The translations under genes were made by a program, and so were the position numbers. A stretch of 64,000 nucleotides of DNA, taken from Evansella vedderi. GTDB taxonomy: Bacteria > Bacillota > Bacilli > Bacillales > Salisediminibacteriaceae. Below, piece after piece: positions 53,597-61,802 of the stretch (its first letter is position 1; the number at the start of each line of letters is the position of its first letter). The stretch is from contig NZ_JAUSUG010000013.1 in the NCBI RefSeq assembly GCF_030813435.1, positions 108,789 through 172,788 of the forward strand, given 5' to 3'. Under the pieces are notes generated by a model. The model ran no database searches. It was not told where the DNA came from and saw only the letters and a list, made by a program, of their open reading frames with translations.

Positions 53597-55045
53597 ATGT
53601 ATACAAAGATCATAACAGAAAAGATGCTCCTTGCAGGCGTTTGGGTGGAAAGTCAACGGACGTTCGATGTATTTGATCCACAAAACAATCGGTTAATTGC
53701 CAAGGTTCCATTAGCTACAAAGGACGATATGCTCTTTGCTATTGAGAAAGGGCAAGAAGCTTTTAAGAAACACCCGTTTTGGCCGACACATGAAAGAATT
53801 AGTGTATTAAATAAAGCTGCGGACTATGTGGAAAAAAATAGGGAGCGTTATGCAAATACCATTGCATCGGAAGGAAGTAAAACGATAACAGAAGCGCGTG
53901 GTGAAGTAAAAAGAGCTATTCAAACAATCAGAATTAGTGCAGAGGAAGCAAGGCGAATCAATGGAGAGACAATCAACTTTGATCAAAAAGAGGGCAGTGA
54001 AAATCGAATAGGCTACTATTATCGATTTCCCATTGGTGTTATTGGTGCCATAACTCCCTTTAATGATCCTTTAAATTTGGTTGCACATAAAATTGCTCCA
54101 GCTATCGCCTCTGGTAATGCTATCGTAGTAAAACCTGCATCTGTTACCCCGTTAAGTGCTTTATTATTAGGGGAGGCATTTGTTCATGCGGGGCTGCCGA
54201 AAGGATTTTTATCCATTGTCCCGGGGTCAGGTAAAGAAATAGGAGAACTCCTTGTAACTCACCCAACCATCAAAATGGTTTCTTTCACAGGTGGATTAGA
54301 GACGGGGGAGAAAATTGCCCATCAAGCAGGACTAAAAAAGATAAGTATGGAACTCGGCTCTAACTCTCCTGTTATCGTGTTAGAAGATGCCAATCTAAAT
54401 GAGGCTGTTGAATCTTGTGTTTCCGGCTCCTTTTCTGCAGTTGGTCAAAATTGTATCGGTGTTCAAAGGATTTTCATTGAAGAATCCATTTATAAAAGCT
54501 TCCGTGATGCTTTTGTAGAGAGAACTTCACAGATGAAGACAGGGGATAAAATGTTAGAGTCGACCGACATGGGACCAATGATTAATGAAGGAGAAGCAAA
54601 ACGTGTGGAAGGCTGGGTTAATGAGGCCCTATACAAAGGTGCAAAAATACTAACAGGTGGAAAGCGAAATGGTGCATTCTATGAACCTACTGTTTTAACC
54701 GATGTACCTGAAACAGCTGTCATTGCAAAGGAGGAAATCTTCGGTCCAGTTGTACTTCTTTATTCGGTGAAAAATTTAAAGGATGCCATCAAGCAATCAA
54801 ACGATGTAAATTACGGTCTTCAGGCTGGAATTTTCACAAAAGATATAGAGAAAGCCTTCTATACTATTAAAAACATGGATGTTGGAGGTATTATGGTAAA
54901 CGATAGCAGTGACTATCGAATCGATGCAATGCCATTTGGGGGAATAAAAGGCTCAGGATTAGGGCGAGAAGGTGTCCGTTCCTCTATCGAATCCATGACG
55001 GAACCAAAAGTTGTTTGCTTTAATTTACAAGATTATCAAATGTAG
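53597..55045 (+). CDS. NAD(P)-dependent aldehyde dehydrogenase
   Basis: A 482-residue aldehyde dehydrogenase. Nucleotide-binding ITPFNDPLN and VVKPASVTP, the general-base Glu in SMELGSNSPVIV, and the nucleophile Cys286 in GQNCIGVQ are all present. Its operon position after homoserine dehydrogenase fits oxidation of aspartate semialdehyde to aspartate, the DoeC reaction. The sequence also resembles phosphonoacetaldehyde- and lactaldehyde-type members, so the aldehyde is not certain. AAGGAGG precedes two ATGs; I use the second. A terminator follows. Confidence 0.88.
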   Translation: MYTKIITEKMLLAGVWVESQRTFDVFDPQNNRLIAKVPLATKDDMLFAIEKGQEAFKKHPFWPTHERISVLNKAADYVEKNRERYANTIASEGSKTITEARGEVKRAIQTIRISAEEARRINGETINFDQKEGSENRIGYYYRFPIGVIGAITPFNDPLNLVAHKIAPAIASGNAIVVKPASVTPLSALLLGEAFVHAGLPKGFLSIVPGSGKEIGELLVTHPTIKMVSFTGGLETGEKIAHQAGLKKISMELGSNSPVIVLEDANLNEAVESCVSGSFSAVGQNCIGVQRIFIEESIYKSFRDAFVERTSQMKTGDKMLESTDMGPMINEGEAKRVEGWVNEALYKGAKILTGGKRNGAFYEPTVLTDVPETAVIAKEEIFGPVVLLYSVKNLKDAIKQSNDVNYGLQAGIFTKDIEKAFYTIKNMDVGGIMVNDSSDYRIDAMPFGGIKGSGLGREGVRSSIESMTEPKVVCFNLQDYQM

Positions 55046-55069
55046 TATAATGAAACAAAATTAACGTCA

Positions 55070-55099
55070 CTCCCAAACACCCTGGGAGGACTTTTTTTT
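55070..55099 (+). terminator. intrinsic terminator of the ectoine operon
   Basis: CTCCCA (55070-55075) and TGGGAG (55083-55088) close a seven-base loop, followed by eight T residues. Confidence 0.8.
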
Positions 55100-55256
55100 G
55101 ACTTTGTTAAAGAGTAATATTTATTTTAAACAGAGTCGATTGAAGCGTTGCCCGCGGAAAGGGAGCAGTCTTTACCTGTGACGAGTAATCGAAGGAGCAA
55201 GTAGATCGGCGCAGGGCAGCCAGAAGCGAAAATCAACATCAAAGTTTAAACGAGCC
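55100..55256 (+). mobile_element. MITE-like repeat, end-type B (short form)
   Basis: Left end GACTTTGTTAAA, right end TTTAAACGAGCC with AAATCAACATCAAAG before it. The inside keeps GATTGAAGCGTTGCCCGCGG and GTGACGAGTAATCGAAGG. It follows the terminator directly and fills most of the gap before the AEC gene. Confidence 0.7.
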
Positions 55257-55346
55257 TTAAATTTAGAGAAAAATTCCTTTGGGAAAGTAAGACATGTAGA
55301 TATATAATAGCCATATGAAAAAACGAATATTTGGTGGTGCTTTCTT

Positions 55347-56243
55347 TTGACAATTTTTATTCAAGTAGTTTTACCAGTTCTTTTAGTCTTTTTGATCGGC
55401 TATGTAGTTCAAGTATGGAAAAGGATTGACATTAAACCTATTTCTACTGTAGCCATCTATATCATGACTCCAGCATTAGTATTCCGGACCTTCTATACGG
55501 CTGAATTAAATATACAATATTTGTATATGGCTATTTTTGCTGCTTTGCTATTATTGTTATTAATAATTGTGAATAAGGTTTATTGTAGGGTAATGAGATA
55601 CCCTACAAAGCTTGAAAGTGGTTTAATCTTATCTACTGCCTTCATGAACTCAGGAAATTATGGGGTTCCGATCATCCTGTTTGCCTATGGGGAAGCAGGG
55701 TTTGCCTATGCTATTGTTTTCATGGTTATACAGTCTGTTATCATGAACTTCTTCGGCGTTTATTATGCTGCAAAAGGTTTAGCTGGGATAAAAACCGCTA
55801 TCAGGGTTATTTTTATGATGCCAGCAACCTATGCCGTGATCATTGCATTACTCCTCAGAGGTACAGGCCTCCCACTTCCTGATAACCTATTTAAAACAGT
55901 GGATATTATTGCAGAAGCAACAATCCCCACGGTGATGCTTATTTTAGGGATGCAATTAGCAAAAATTAAGTGGGGAAATTTCGAATGGGGACATGTATCT
56001 TATGGCGTTATTGTTCGGCTGCTAATATCTCCATTAATTGCCTTTGGAATTACTTTGCTTTTGCCAATGGACCCATTACTGGCCAAAGTCTTGATCGTAT
56101 TGGCAGCTACCCCATCAGCAGCGACCATTGTTATGTATGCTGTAGAATTTGATTCTAAACCAAAGCTTGTGTCCAGTATTACATTAATTTCTACATTAAT
56201 AAGCGTATTTACAATAACCATATTACTGTGGATTATAGGTTAA
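55347..56243 (+). CDS. AEC-family transporter (auxin efflux carrier/malate permease type)
   Basis: A 298-residue membrane protein with about ten hydrophobic segments in two halves. The first half contains STAFMNSGNYGVPIILFAYG, the Asn-Gly-rich crossover typical of the AEC family, and the second AATPSAATIVMYA. Bacterial relatives carry malate or other carboxylates. Start TTG eight bases after GGTGGT, a weak ribosome site. It is next to, but separated by a terminator and repeat from, the ectoine operon. Confidence 0.85.
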   Translation: MTIFIQVVLPVLLVFLIGYVVQVWKRIDIKPISTVAIYIMTPALVFRTFYTAELNIQYLYMAIFAALLLLLLIIVNKVYCRVMRYPTKLESGLILSTAFMNSGNYGVPIILFAYGEAGFAYAIVFMVIQSVIMNFFGVYYAAKGLAGIKTAIRVIFMMPATYAVIIALLLRGTGLPLPDNLFKTVDIIAEATIPTVMLILGMQLAKIKWGNFEWGHVSYGVIVRLLISPLIAFGITLLLPMDPLLAKVLIVLAATPSAATIVMYAVEFDSKPKLVSSITLISTLISVFTITILLWIIG

Positions 56244-56340
56244 TTCGGTCCAATAAATACACTAAAAAATCTTTTTTCTAGTACTCACTTCCCTTCGTTT
56301 GATGCATAGTATAAATCATCAAAATGGGGAGCGATTGAAA

Positions 56341-56541
56341 ATGGGAAAAAAGAAAAAAATTATCAAAGTTTCAACAGCTGATAAGTATGCACACACAATG
56401 AAGATGGTCACATCAAGCACTTGTATAATCTGTAAGAAGCAGTGTCGTAGAGGTTTGGCGTATATAGAAAAAATGAGTAAACCAGGAGCCATAGGAAAAG
56501 GAGTTCCGTGCATATTAACAAAAGGAAAAGGTTATAAATAA
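56341..56541 (+). CDS. small basic Cys protein (possible zinc ribbon)
   Basis: A 66-residue Lys-rich protein starting MGKKKKIIKVST. Four cysteines: Cys28, Cys31 and Cys35 in CIICKKQC, and Cys57 in GVPCIL. The spacing could bind zinc or act in redox. The rest is basic and could contact nucleic acid. GGGGAG stands about ten bases before the ATG; an in-frame upstream ATG at 56299 lacks a ribosome site. It is single, followed by its own terminator. Family not recognised. Confidence 0.65.
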   Translation: MGKKKKIIKVSTADKYAHTMKMVTSSTCIICKKQCRRGLAYIEKMSKPGAIGKGVPCILTKGKGYK

Positions 56542-56559
56542 ACGTTGAGTTTCTAGCTG

Positions 56560-56605
56560 AAAACATCCTTTCTAGCACAATTAACTGCTGGAGAGGATGT
56601 TTTTA
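56560..56605 (+). terminator. intrinsic terminator after the small Cys protein
   Basis: AAAACATCCTTTCTAGCA (56560-56577) pairs with TGCTGGAGAGGATGTTTT (56586-56603) with two mismatches and ends in T residues. Confidence 0.85.
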
Positions 56606-56756
56606 TGTTACATAGATTATTATGAGCCCAGAGATAGAATGAAAATTATTTACTAATGTTGGAAAAATTAGATTGCACTAACTACTCCCTCGTAATATAC
56701 TAAATTTGTAGATTTGTGGAAAAAGTTAGAAAAAACCTATTCTAAACCGGAAGATT

Positions 56757-56787
56757 AAACAGATTATTCTATTAATTAAATCTGTTT
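56757..56787. promoter_or_regulatory. inverted repeat before the ABC/PASTA operon
   Basis: AAACAGATT and AATCTGTTT are perfect 9-base arms around 13 bases, 65 bases before the permease gene. A regulator-binding site is plausible. No clear -35/-10 pair was seen nearby. Confidence 0.4.
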
Positions 56788-56851
56788 CAGCCCTGTTAAG
56801 TATAGGGGAGAAAAAATAGTTTCAAAAAAAACTTATTTGAGGGGGACGGTT

Positions 56852-58306
56852 ATGAACTTCATTAAACGCGGCGCTTTAAATGTTACTAGAAGAATAGGGA
56901 AATCATTTATTTTACTATTTATTATCTTTATTTTGGGGAACGTAATAGCTGGAGCTATTTCAATTCAGCAAGCAACAAGTAATGTAGAAAGAACCATTAA
57001 AGAAAGAATAGGTACAGCAGCAACATTGGAAATTGATTATCAGAAATTGGATAGTATGAGTGAACAGGAAATGATGGAAGTAGATTGGACTCCTATAGGC
57101 CGCGATCTTATTAGGCAGATCGGGGAACTTTCGTATGTAAAATATTATGATTATTCATCAAGTACATGGCTAGGCTCTGATGACATCCAAAGCTATGAAG
57201 GTGGTATGGAAGTACATTATGGTGACTCTTATAACCCGAGATTTCAGTTAAAAGGTATTAATTATGCCCGTGTCCTTGATTTTGAAGAAGGAAGAGGGCA
57301 ATTAGTTGATGGAAGAGTGTTTACGGATGACGAAATTGAGAACGGAGCATCTGTTGCTATAATTTCAAAGAAACTGGCTGAAGAAAATAATTTACATGTT
57401 GGGGATACGTTTGCCTTAACAAATAAGGTGTTTGATTACTCAGCAGGGGAGGAGGAAGAGATTGCTTCTCGTGATGTTGTTTTAGAGATAATTGGTTTAT
57501 TCGAACCACAATCAGTTGCTGAGAATGATGGGGAAAATTCAGACCGTGGTATGTGGGATTGGATGGATATTGAATATCAGAATACAGTTTATGTGTCAAA
57601 TCAAGTTGTACGAGAGGAAAATCAATTCCATATGGAAGCATATATGGCCATTGATGAAGAGTACGCACAAATGATTGAAAATGAGGAGATTCATGAACAT
57701 TTCTCTCCGATTTTCATCTTACATTCAACAGATGTAGCTGAAGCCTTTGCAGAAGAAGCAATGCCACTAATACCACAACTATACACTGTTAGGAATGTCA
57801 GTGATCATTTTGATAACATTGCTGGACCAATTAAATCCATGGCCACGTTATCTGGATACGTATTAATCGTCTCCATTGTAGCATCTGTATTAATTATTGG
57901 GTTAGTTGTCTTATTGTTCTTACGTGATCGTAAGCGTGAACTAGGCATTTACTTATCGTTAGGAGAACGTCGAAGTCGTGTCGTTGGTCAAGTATTATTG
58001 GAAGTGATGATTGTTGCTATCATAGGGATAACACTCTCCCTTTTTACTGGAAATCTACTCGCTAGTGGGGTTTCAGATACAATGATGAAGTCGGATACAA
58101 ATCAACAGTATCAAGACTACTATTTTTATGGTGGTGAGCTTCATTCGAATCTAACAACAGATGATGTTATTGAATCCTATCAAGTACATTTAAACGCAAC
58201 TTATATTATGATGTTTTTAGTAATAGGTCTGTTAACCATCCTTGTATCAACAGTTATACCATTAATTTATATCGTTCGTTTAAATCCGAAAAAGATATTA
58301 ATGTAA
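56852..58306 (+). CDS. FtsX/MacB-type ABC transporter permease
   Basis: A 484-residue permease with the MacB topology: one N-terminal membrane helix (about 20-42), a large extracytoplasmic domain (about 45-330) and three C-terminal helices (about 340-485) with the FtsX core (RDRKRELGIYLSLGERRSRV). Systems of this type export or sense peptides and cell-wall-active compounds, or drive envelope enzymes, rather than moving nutrients. GAGGGGG stands before ATG 56852. It is followed by its ATPase and a PASTA protein in one compact operon. Confidence 0.9.
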   Translation: MNFIKRGALNVTRRIGKSFILLFIIFILGNVIAGAISIQQATSNVERTIKERIGTAATLEIDYQKLDSMSEQEMMEVDWTPIGRDLIRQIGELSYVKYYDYSSSTWLGSDDIQSYEGGMEVHYGDSYNPRFQLKGINYARVLDFEEGRGQLVDGRVFTDDEIENGASVAIISKKLAEENNLHVGDTFALTNKVFDYSAGEEEEIASRDVVLEIIGLFEPQSVAENDGENSDRGMWDWMDIEYQNTVYVSNQVVREENQFHMEAYMAIDEEYAQMIENEEIHEHFSPIFILHSTDVAEAFAEEAMPLIPQLYTVRNVSDHFDNIAGPIKSMATLSGYVLIVSIVASVLIIGLVVLLFLRDRKRELGIYLSLGERRSRVVGQVLLEVMIVAIIGITLSLFTGNLLASGVSDTMMKSDTNQQYQDYYFYGGELHSNLTTDDVIESYQVHLNATYIMMFLVIGLLTILVSTVIPLIYIVRLNPKKILM

Positions 58307-58325
58307 TAGAGGGGGGAAGAAGATA

Positions 58326-58997
58326 ATGATACTAGAGGCAAAAAACTTAAATTATTACTATCAAGACGGTGAGAATCGCCGTTATATATTACGAGATACA
58401 AATGCTTCTTTTGAAAAGGGGAAATTTTATACTATCTTAGGACACTCAGGTTCAGGAAAAACCACATTTATGGCTTTACTTAGTGCATTAGATGAACCAC
58501 ATAGTGGAAATGTTTTGTTTCATGGACAAGATATTAAACAAATAGGCTATGAAAAATACCGTCGAAACAATGTTGGAATTATTTTTCAGAGTTATAATCT
58601 CGTTCCTTCCTTCACAGCGGTGGAAAATGTTCTTGTACCCATGTCCATAACAGAAAATGAAATACCGAAGGATAGAAAAAACGTGGCTTATAATTTACTA
58701 GATTACATAGGCATTGTAAAAACAAAAGCCGACCGTTTTGTAAATAAATTATCCGGGGGAGAACAACAACGTGTAGCTATAGCAAGGGCATTGGCAACAA
58801 ACGTGGAACTCATTCTTGCAGATGAGCCAACCGGTAATCTTGATGAAGAGATGGAACAAGAAATTATTGATATCTTCACAAAACTTGCTCATGAACACCA
58901 GAAGTGTGTCATTGTCGTTACTCACTCAAATGAAATTGCTCAGCAATCTGATCAAATTTACACTTTAAAGAAAGGTGTTTTAACAAAACATGAGTGA
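58326..58997 (+). CDS. ABC transporter ATP-binding protein (LolD/MacB type)
   Basis: A 223-residue ATPase with Walker [11 protein letters not shown]-loop [10 protein letters not shown], signature [15 protein letters not shown], Walker [13 protein letters not shown] and the H-loop in VVTHSNE. The length and sequence fit the FtsE/LolD/MacB group that pairs with FtsX-type permeases. Its gene follows the permease by 19 bases and overlaps the PASTA gene by eight bases, which indicates that the three products work together. Confidence 0.93.
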   Translation: MILEAKNLNYYYQDGENRRYILRDTNASFEKGKFYTILGHSGSGKTTFMALLSALDEPHSGNVLFHGQDIKQIGYEKYRRNNVGIIFQSYNLVPSFTAVENVLVPMSITENEIPKDRKNVAYNLLDYIGIVKTKADRFVNKLSGGEQQRVAIARALATNVELILADEPTGNLDEEMEQEIIDIFTKLAHEHQKCVIVVTHSNEIAQQSDQIYTLKKGVLTKHE

Positions 58998-60465
58998 TTT
59001 CTTATCTAACTTTAACAAGGATAAGTATAATCAATTTATGAATGAGCGAGAGAAAGAAAAAACGAGTAACAATGACAAAAATAAATCAGAAAGGCAAGAA
59101 GAAGAGTTAGAAATAGCGGGAGAGTCTGAAACAGATCAAACTTCAGTGAAAGAGCAAATCTTTGAGGGATCTACTAACTCCTCAAAAGCCAATGTTGCTG
59201 CAAAATCAATTGTAAACCGTCACATGGAATCAGTGGAGGAAATGGAAATAGACCCAGAATATAAAAAGAAAAGGCGCCGTACCATCATATATTTGATTAC
59301 TGGAGGAGTGTTGGCACTCTTCCTACTCTTCCTCCTTTATTATCAAGCTGTTCACGTTATCATGGAAGATTTTGTTGGACAACCTATTTCCGATGCACGG
59401 GCATGGGCAAACGAAAATGGCTTAGAGGTAGAATTGCTCCATGAAACTAGCATGGAGTATGATGTCAATCAAATCATCTCTCAAAGTACACTTGAAGGAA
59501 CAAGAGTAAGGAAAGGTGAAACAATTACCCTTATAGGGAGCACAGGACCAGACCTAGATGAACGAATTGTCTTACCTAACTTTGAGGAAATGAGCCTATA
59601 TGAGGTTGAAACGTGGATCGCATCTGAGAAAGCTGAAAATATTCAAATTATTACAGAATATAGTGATGAAGTGGAAGAGGGAAATTTCATTCGGCTTGCC
59701 ATTCGTGATTCGAACGTAAATGAGGAAGAGTACCGCCGAAGAGACAGGGCTATTGTCTACTATTCTAGAGGGAAAGAAACATTTGAACGGAATATTACGG
59801 TTCCCGATTTTGTTGGAAAACCTCGTCATGAAGTAGAACAGTGGGCGGAAAACAATGAAATTGAAATGACATACACAGAGAAAGACTCCAACAATGTAGA
59901 AGCAGGTATGATTATTAGCCAAAGTATTCGAGATGAGAAATTAGCAAAACGCGATAAAATGGAAGTTGTCGTCTCCCTTGGAAAAGCAATTATTGTACCA
60001 GACTTTTCTGAACTAACAATGGAAGAGGCAATGAATTATACTGGTTTAAATGTGATGATGCAACAGAGGTTTCATGGAAATGTTCCGTACGGAGGATTAA
60101 TATCTCAATCCATTAAAGCTGGAACAAAGCTAATAGAAGGAGACAACATGGATATTAAAGTTGTCTATTCAGAAGGACAGCCTTTCTTACGAGATTACCG
60201 TGGTCTGCTGGAAGGAGAGCTGCCACGTCTATTCTATGAGGACTACCGATCCAAAGGCGCTAATGTTCATTACAAAGTAAAATATGTAGAAGCTCCTGAA
60301 GTTAAAGGAACCGTAGTCAGTATGAGTAATTTCAATGAATTTGTTCCGATGGATTATCAAGTAGAGATAAGGGTAAGTAACAATAAAAAAGGGAATTCTT
60401 CTCCGTGGGAGGACGGTGGGGCCCATGAGCCATTACCAATGGAAGAAGAGCTAGAAAATAAATAG
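58990..60465 (+). CDS. membrane-anchored PASTA-repeat protein without kinase domain
   Basis: A 491-residue protein with a highly charged cytoplasmic part (about 1-95), one membrane helix (about 98-118, preceded by KKKRRR) and an extracellular part with four PASTA-like repeats (about 120-430). Repeat-internal motifs are IISQSTLEGTRVRKGETI, VPDFVGKPRHEVEQWAEN and VPDFSELTMEEA. It ends in a Pro/Glu-rich tail. PASTA repeats bind peptidoglycan fragments or beta-lactams in PrkC kinases and penicillin-binding proteins; here neither catalytic domain is present. Overlap with the ABC ATPase gene suggests a cell-wall-linked partner of that transporter. Confidence 0.85.
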   Translation: MSDFLSNFNKDKYNQFMNEREKEKTSNNDKNKSERQEEELEIAGESETDQTSVKEQIFEGSTNSSKANVAAKSIVNRHMESVEEMEIDPEYKKKRRRTIIYLITGGVLALFLLFLLYYQAVHVIMEDFVGQPISDARAWANENGLEVELLHETSMEYDVNQIISQSTLEGTRVRKGETITLIGSTGPDLDERIVLPNFEEMSLYEVETWIASEKAENIQIITEYSDEVEEGNFIRLAIRDSNVNEEEYRRRDRAIVYYSRGKETFERNITVPDFVGKPRHEVEQWAENNEIEMTYTEKDSNNVEAGMIISQSIRDEKLAKRDKMEVVVSLGKAIIVPDFSELTMEEAMNYTGLNVMMQQRFHGNVPYGGLISQSIKAGTKLIEGDNMDIKVVYSEGQPFLRDYRGLLEGELPRLFYEDYRSKGANVHYKVKYVEAPEVKGTVVSMSNFNEFVPMDYQVEIRVSNNKKGNSSPWEDGGAHEPLPMEEELENK

Positions 60466-60524
60466 CGAATACGGATGGGGATGTAAGGTATTAGAAGAAC
60501 AGAGGCCCGTCCCATGATTACTTC

Positions 60525-60695
60525 GAGGGTGACTCAAAAGGTAAAAAACACCTTTATTACGAAAACTATGTTTTAATACATTGTTTATTTTCAAACGAAG
60601 TTGATTGAAGCGTAAAACAACTCCAAATTTAGCATAGCCAAAATAGTTTTCATTTAACGTGTTGTCTATAAGGATATGGAGTTTGAGTCACCCTC
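60525..60695 (+). terminator. terminator hairpin split by an insertion
   Basis: GAGGGTGACTCAAA (60525-60538) and TTTGAGTCACCCTC (60682-60695) are perfect 14-base arms 143 bases apart. The left arm continues AAGGTAAAAAACACCTTT, the inner part of a normal hairpin, which then breaks off where repeat sequence begins. It lies between the convergent PASTA and exonuclease genes. Confidence 0.7.
60561..60651. mobile_element. small repeat, end-type E, inside the terminator
   Basis: A 91-base element with inverted ends GAAAACTATG and ATAGTTTTC. Reversed, it reads TTTTGGCTATGCTAAATTTG and AATCAACTTCG, matching the ends of the 27.2 kb repeat but without the GC-rich core. Confidence 0.65.
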
Positions 60696-60710
60696 ATGTA
60701 ATTCATTGAC

Positions 60711-61574
60711 TTATCCAATCATTTTATCTAAGTTCTTAAACTCCAGCTCTTGGAATTTATCCATCATTCTTTCCCGGTTAATGTTAAAAAGAGCATTGTC
60801 TAATGAACAATTAACAGCTACTTCACAATGAATTCTCGCTAGTTTACGGGATAAATGTAACATCTCCAGATCCTGTTCAATCTTCGTCCTTTGAGCTTTT
60901 GTTAACGATCCTAAGTTTTCTAATATACCTTCAATACTGCCGTATTTTATTAATAGGTTTAGTGCTGTTTTTTCACCAATTCCCTTTACTCCAGGATAAT
61001 TGTCACTACTATCTCCCATCAATGCCTTCAAATCAACCATTTGTGGAGGATGTATCCCCTTTTCATCATAGAAATTGTCTTCTTTGTATAATTCGTAGTT
61101 CCCATAGCCTTTTTTCAAGAGAACAACATGAATATTTTTTTCAATTAGCTGTAAAATATCCTGATCTCCAGTTAAGATCAATACCTCTGCTTCTTCTTTA
61201 TAATGTTGGGCTAATGTTCCAATACAATCATCCGCCTCGTAGCCATCAAGTCCTACATTCGGAATATCCAAAGATTCTACAACATCTTTCACAAGGTCAA
61301 ATTGGGGGATTAACTCAACAGGGGGTTCCCCTCGGTTCCCTTTATAATTAGGGTATAACTCCGTGCGAAATGTCTTACTTCCCATATCCCAGCAACAAAT
61401 TACGTGGCTTGGCTTGTACGTATTTACGGCTGTAAATAAGTGTTTAATAAATCCATGAATAGCATTAGTTGGCACTCCTTTACTATTTACCATAAAATAA
61501 CCGCTCATAGCGGTAGCGTAGAAAGCACGAAATAATAATGCCATTCCGTCCACAAGCATAACTTTATTTTTCAT
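60711..61574 (-). CDS. 5'-3' exonuclease (PolA N-terminal-like, YpcP type)
   Basis: A stand-alone 5' nuclease related to the N-terminal domain of DNA polymerase I. The 287-residue protein has LVDGMALLFRAFYATA, the metal-binding GYEADDCIGTLAQHY and LTGDQDILQL, and the helix-3-turn-helix DNA-binding region GDSSDNYPGVKGIGEKTAL. It probably removes RNA primers or flaps. A TTG and a GTG directly before the ATG are possible alternative starts, given AAGGAG on the minus strand. Monocistronic. Confidence 0.92.
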   Translation of the reverse strand: MKNKVMLVDGMALLFRAFYATAMSGYFMVNSKGVPTNAIHGFIKHLFTAVNTYKPSHVICCWDMGSKTFRTELYPNYKGNRGEPPVELIPQFDLVKDVVESLDIPNVGLDGYEADDCIGTLAQHYKEEAEVLILTGDQDILQLIEKNIHVVLLKKGYGNYELYKEDNFYDEKGIHPPQMVDLKALMGDSSDNYPGVKGIGEKTALNLLIKYGSIEGILENLGSLTKAQRTKIEQDLEMLHLSRKLARIHCEVAVNCSLDNALFNINRERMMDKFQELEFKNLDKMIG

Positions 61575-61802
61575 CACCAAAATAACTCCTTTTTAAATGA
61601 CATTCTATACATTATAACAAAAAAAGTAGAAAAAACGGGAAGATTTCATAGGAAATAATCTATACATCAAAGCTTGAGTGCGTATTACGTTATTGAAATG
61701 TTAGTAAGTGAATAATAATGAGTTACCTTCATCATATAATTAATAATGCTCTAAGGAATATTGAAAGCTTTATCTGTTTTACTATTTAAGGGGGACACTT
61801 CC

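Noticed and set aside
56299..56340. Upstream start for the small Cys protein
   Set aside because: No ribosome site before it, and the 14 added residues are unlike the rest; GGGGAG before 56341 is preferred.
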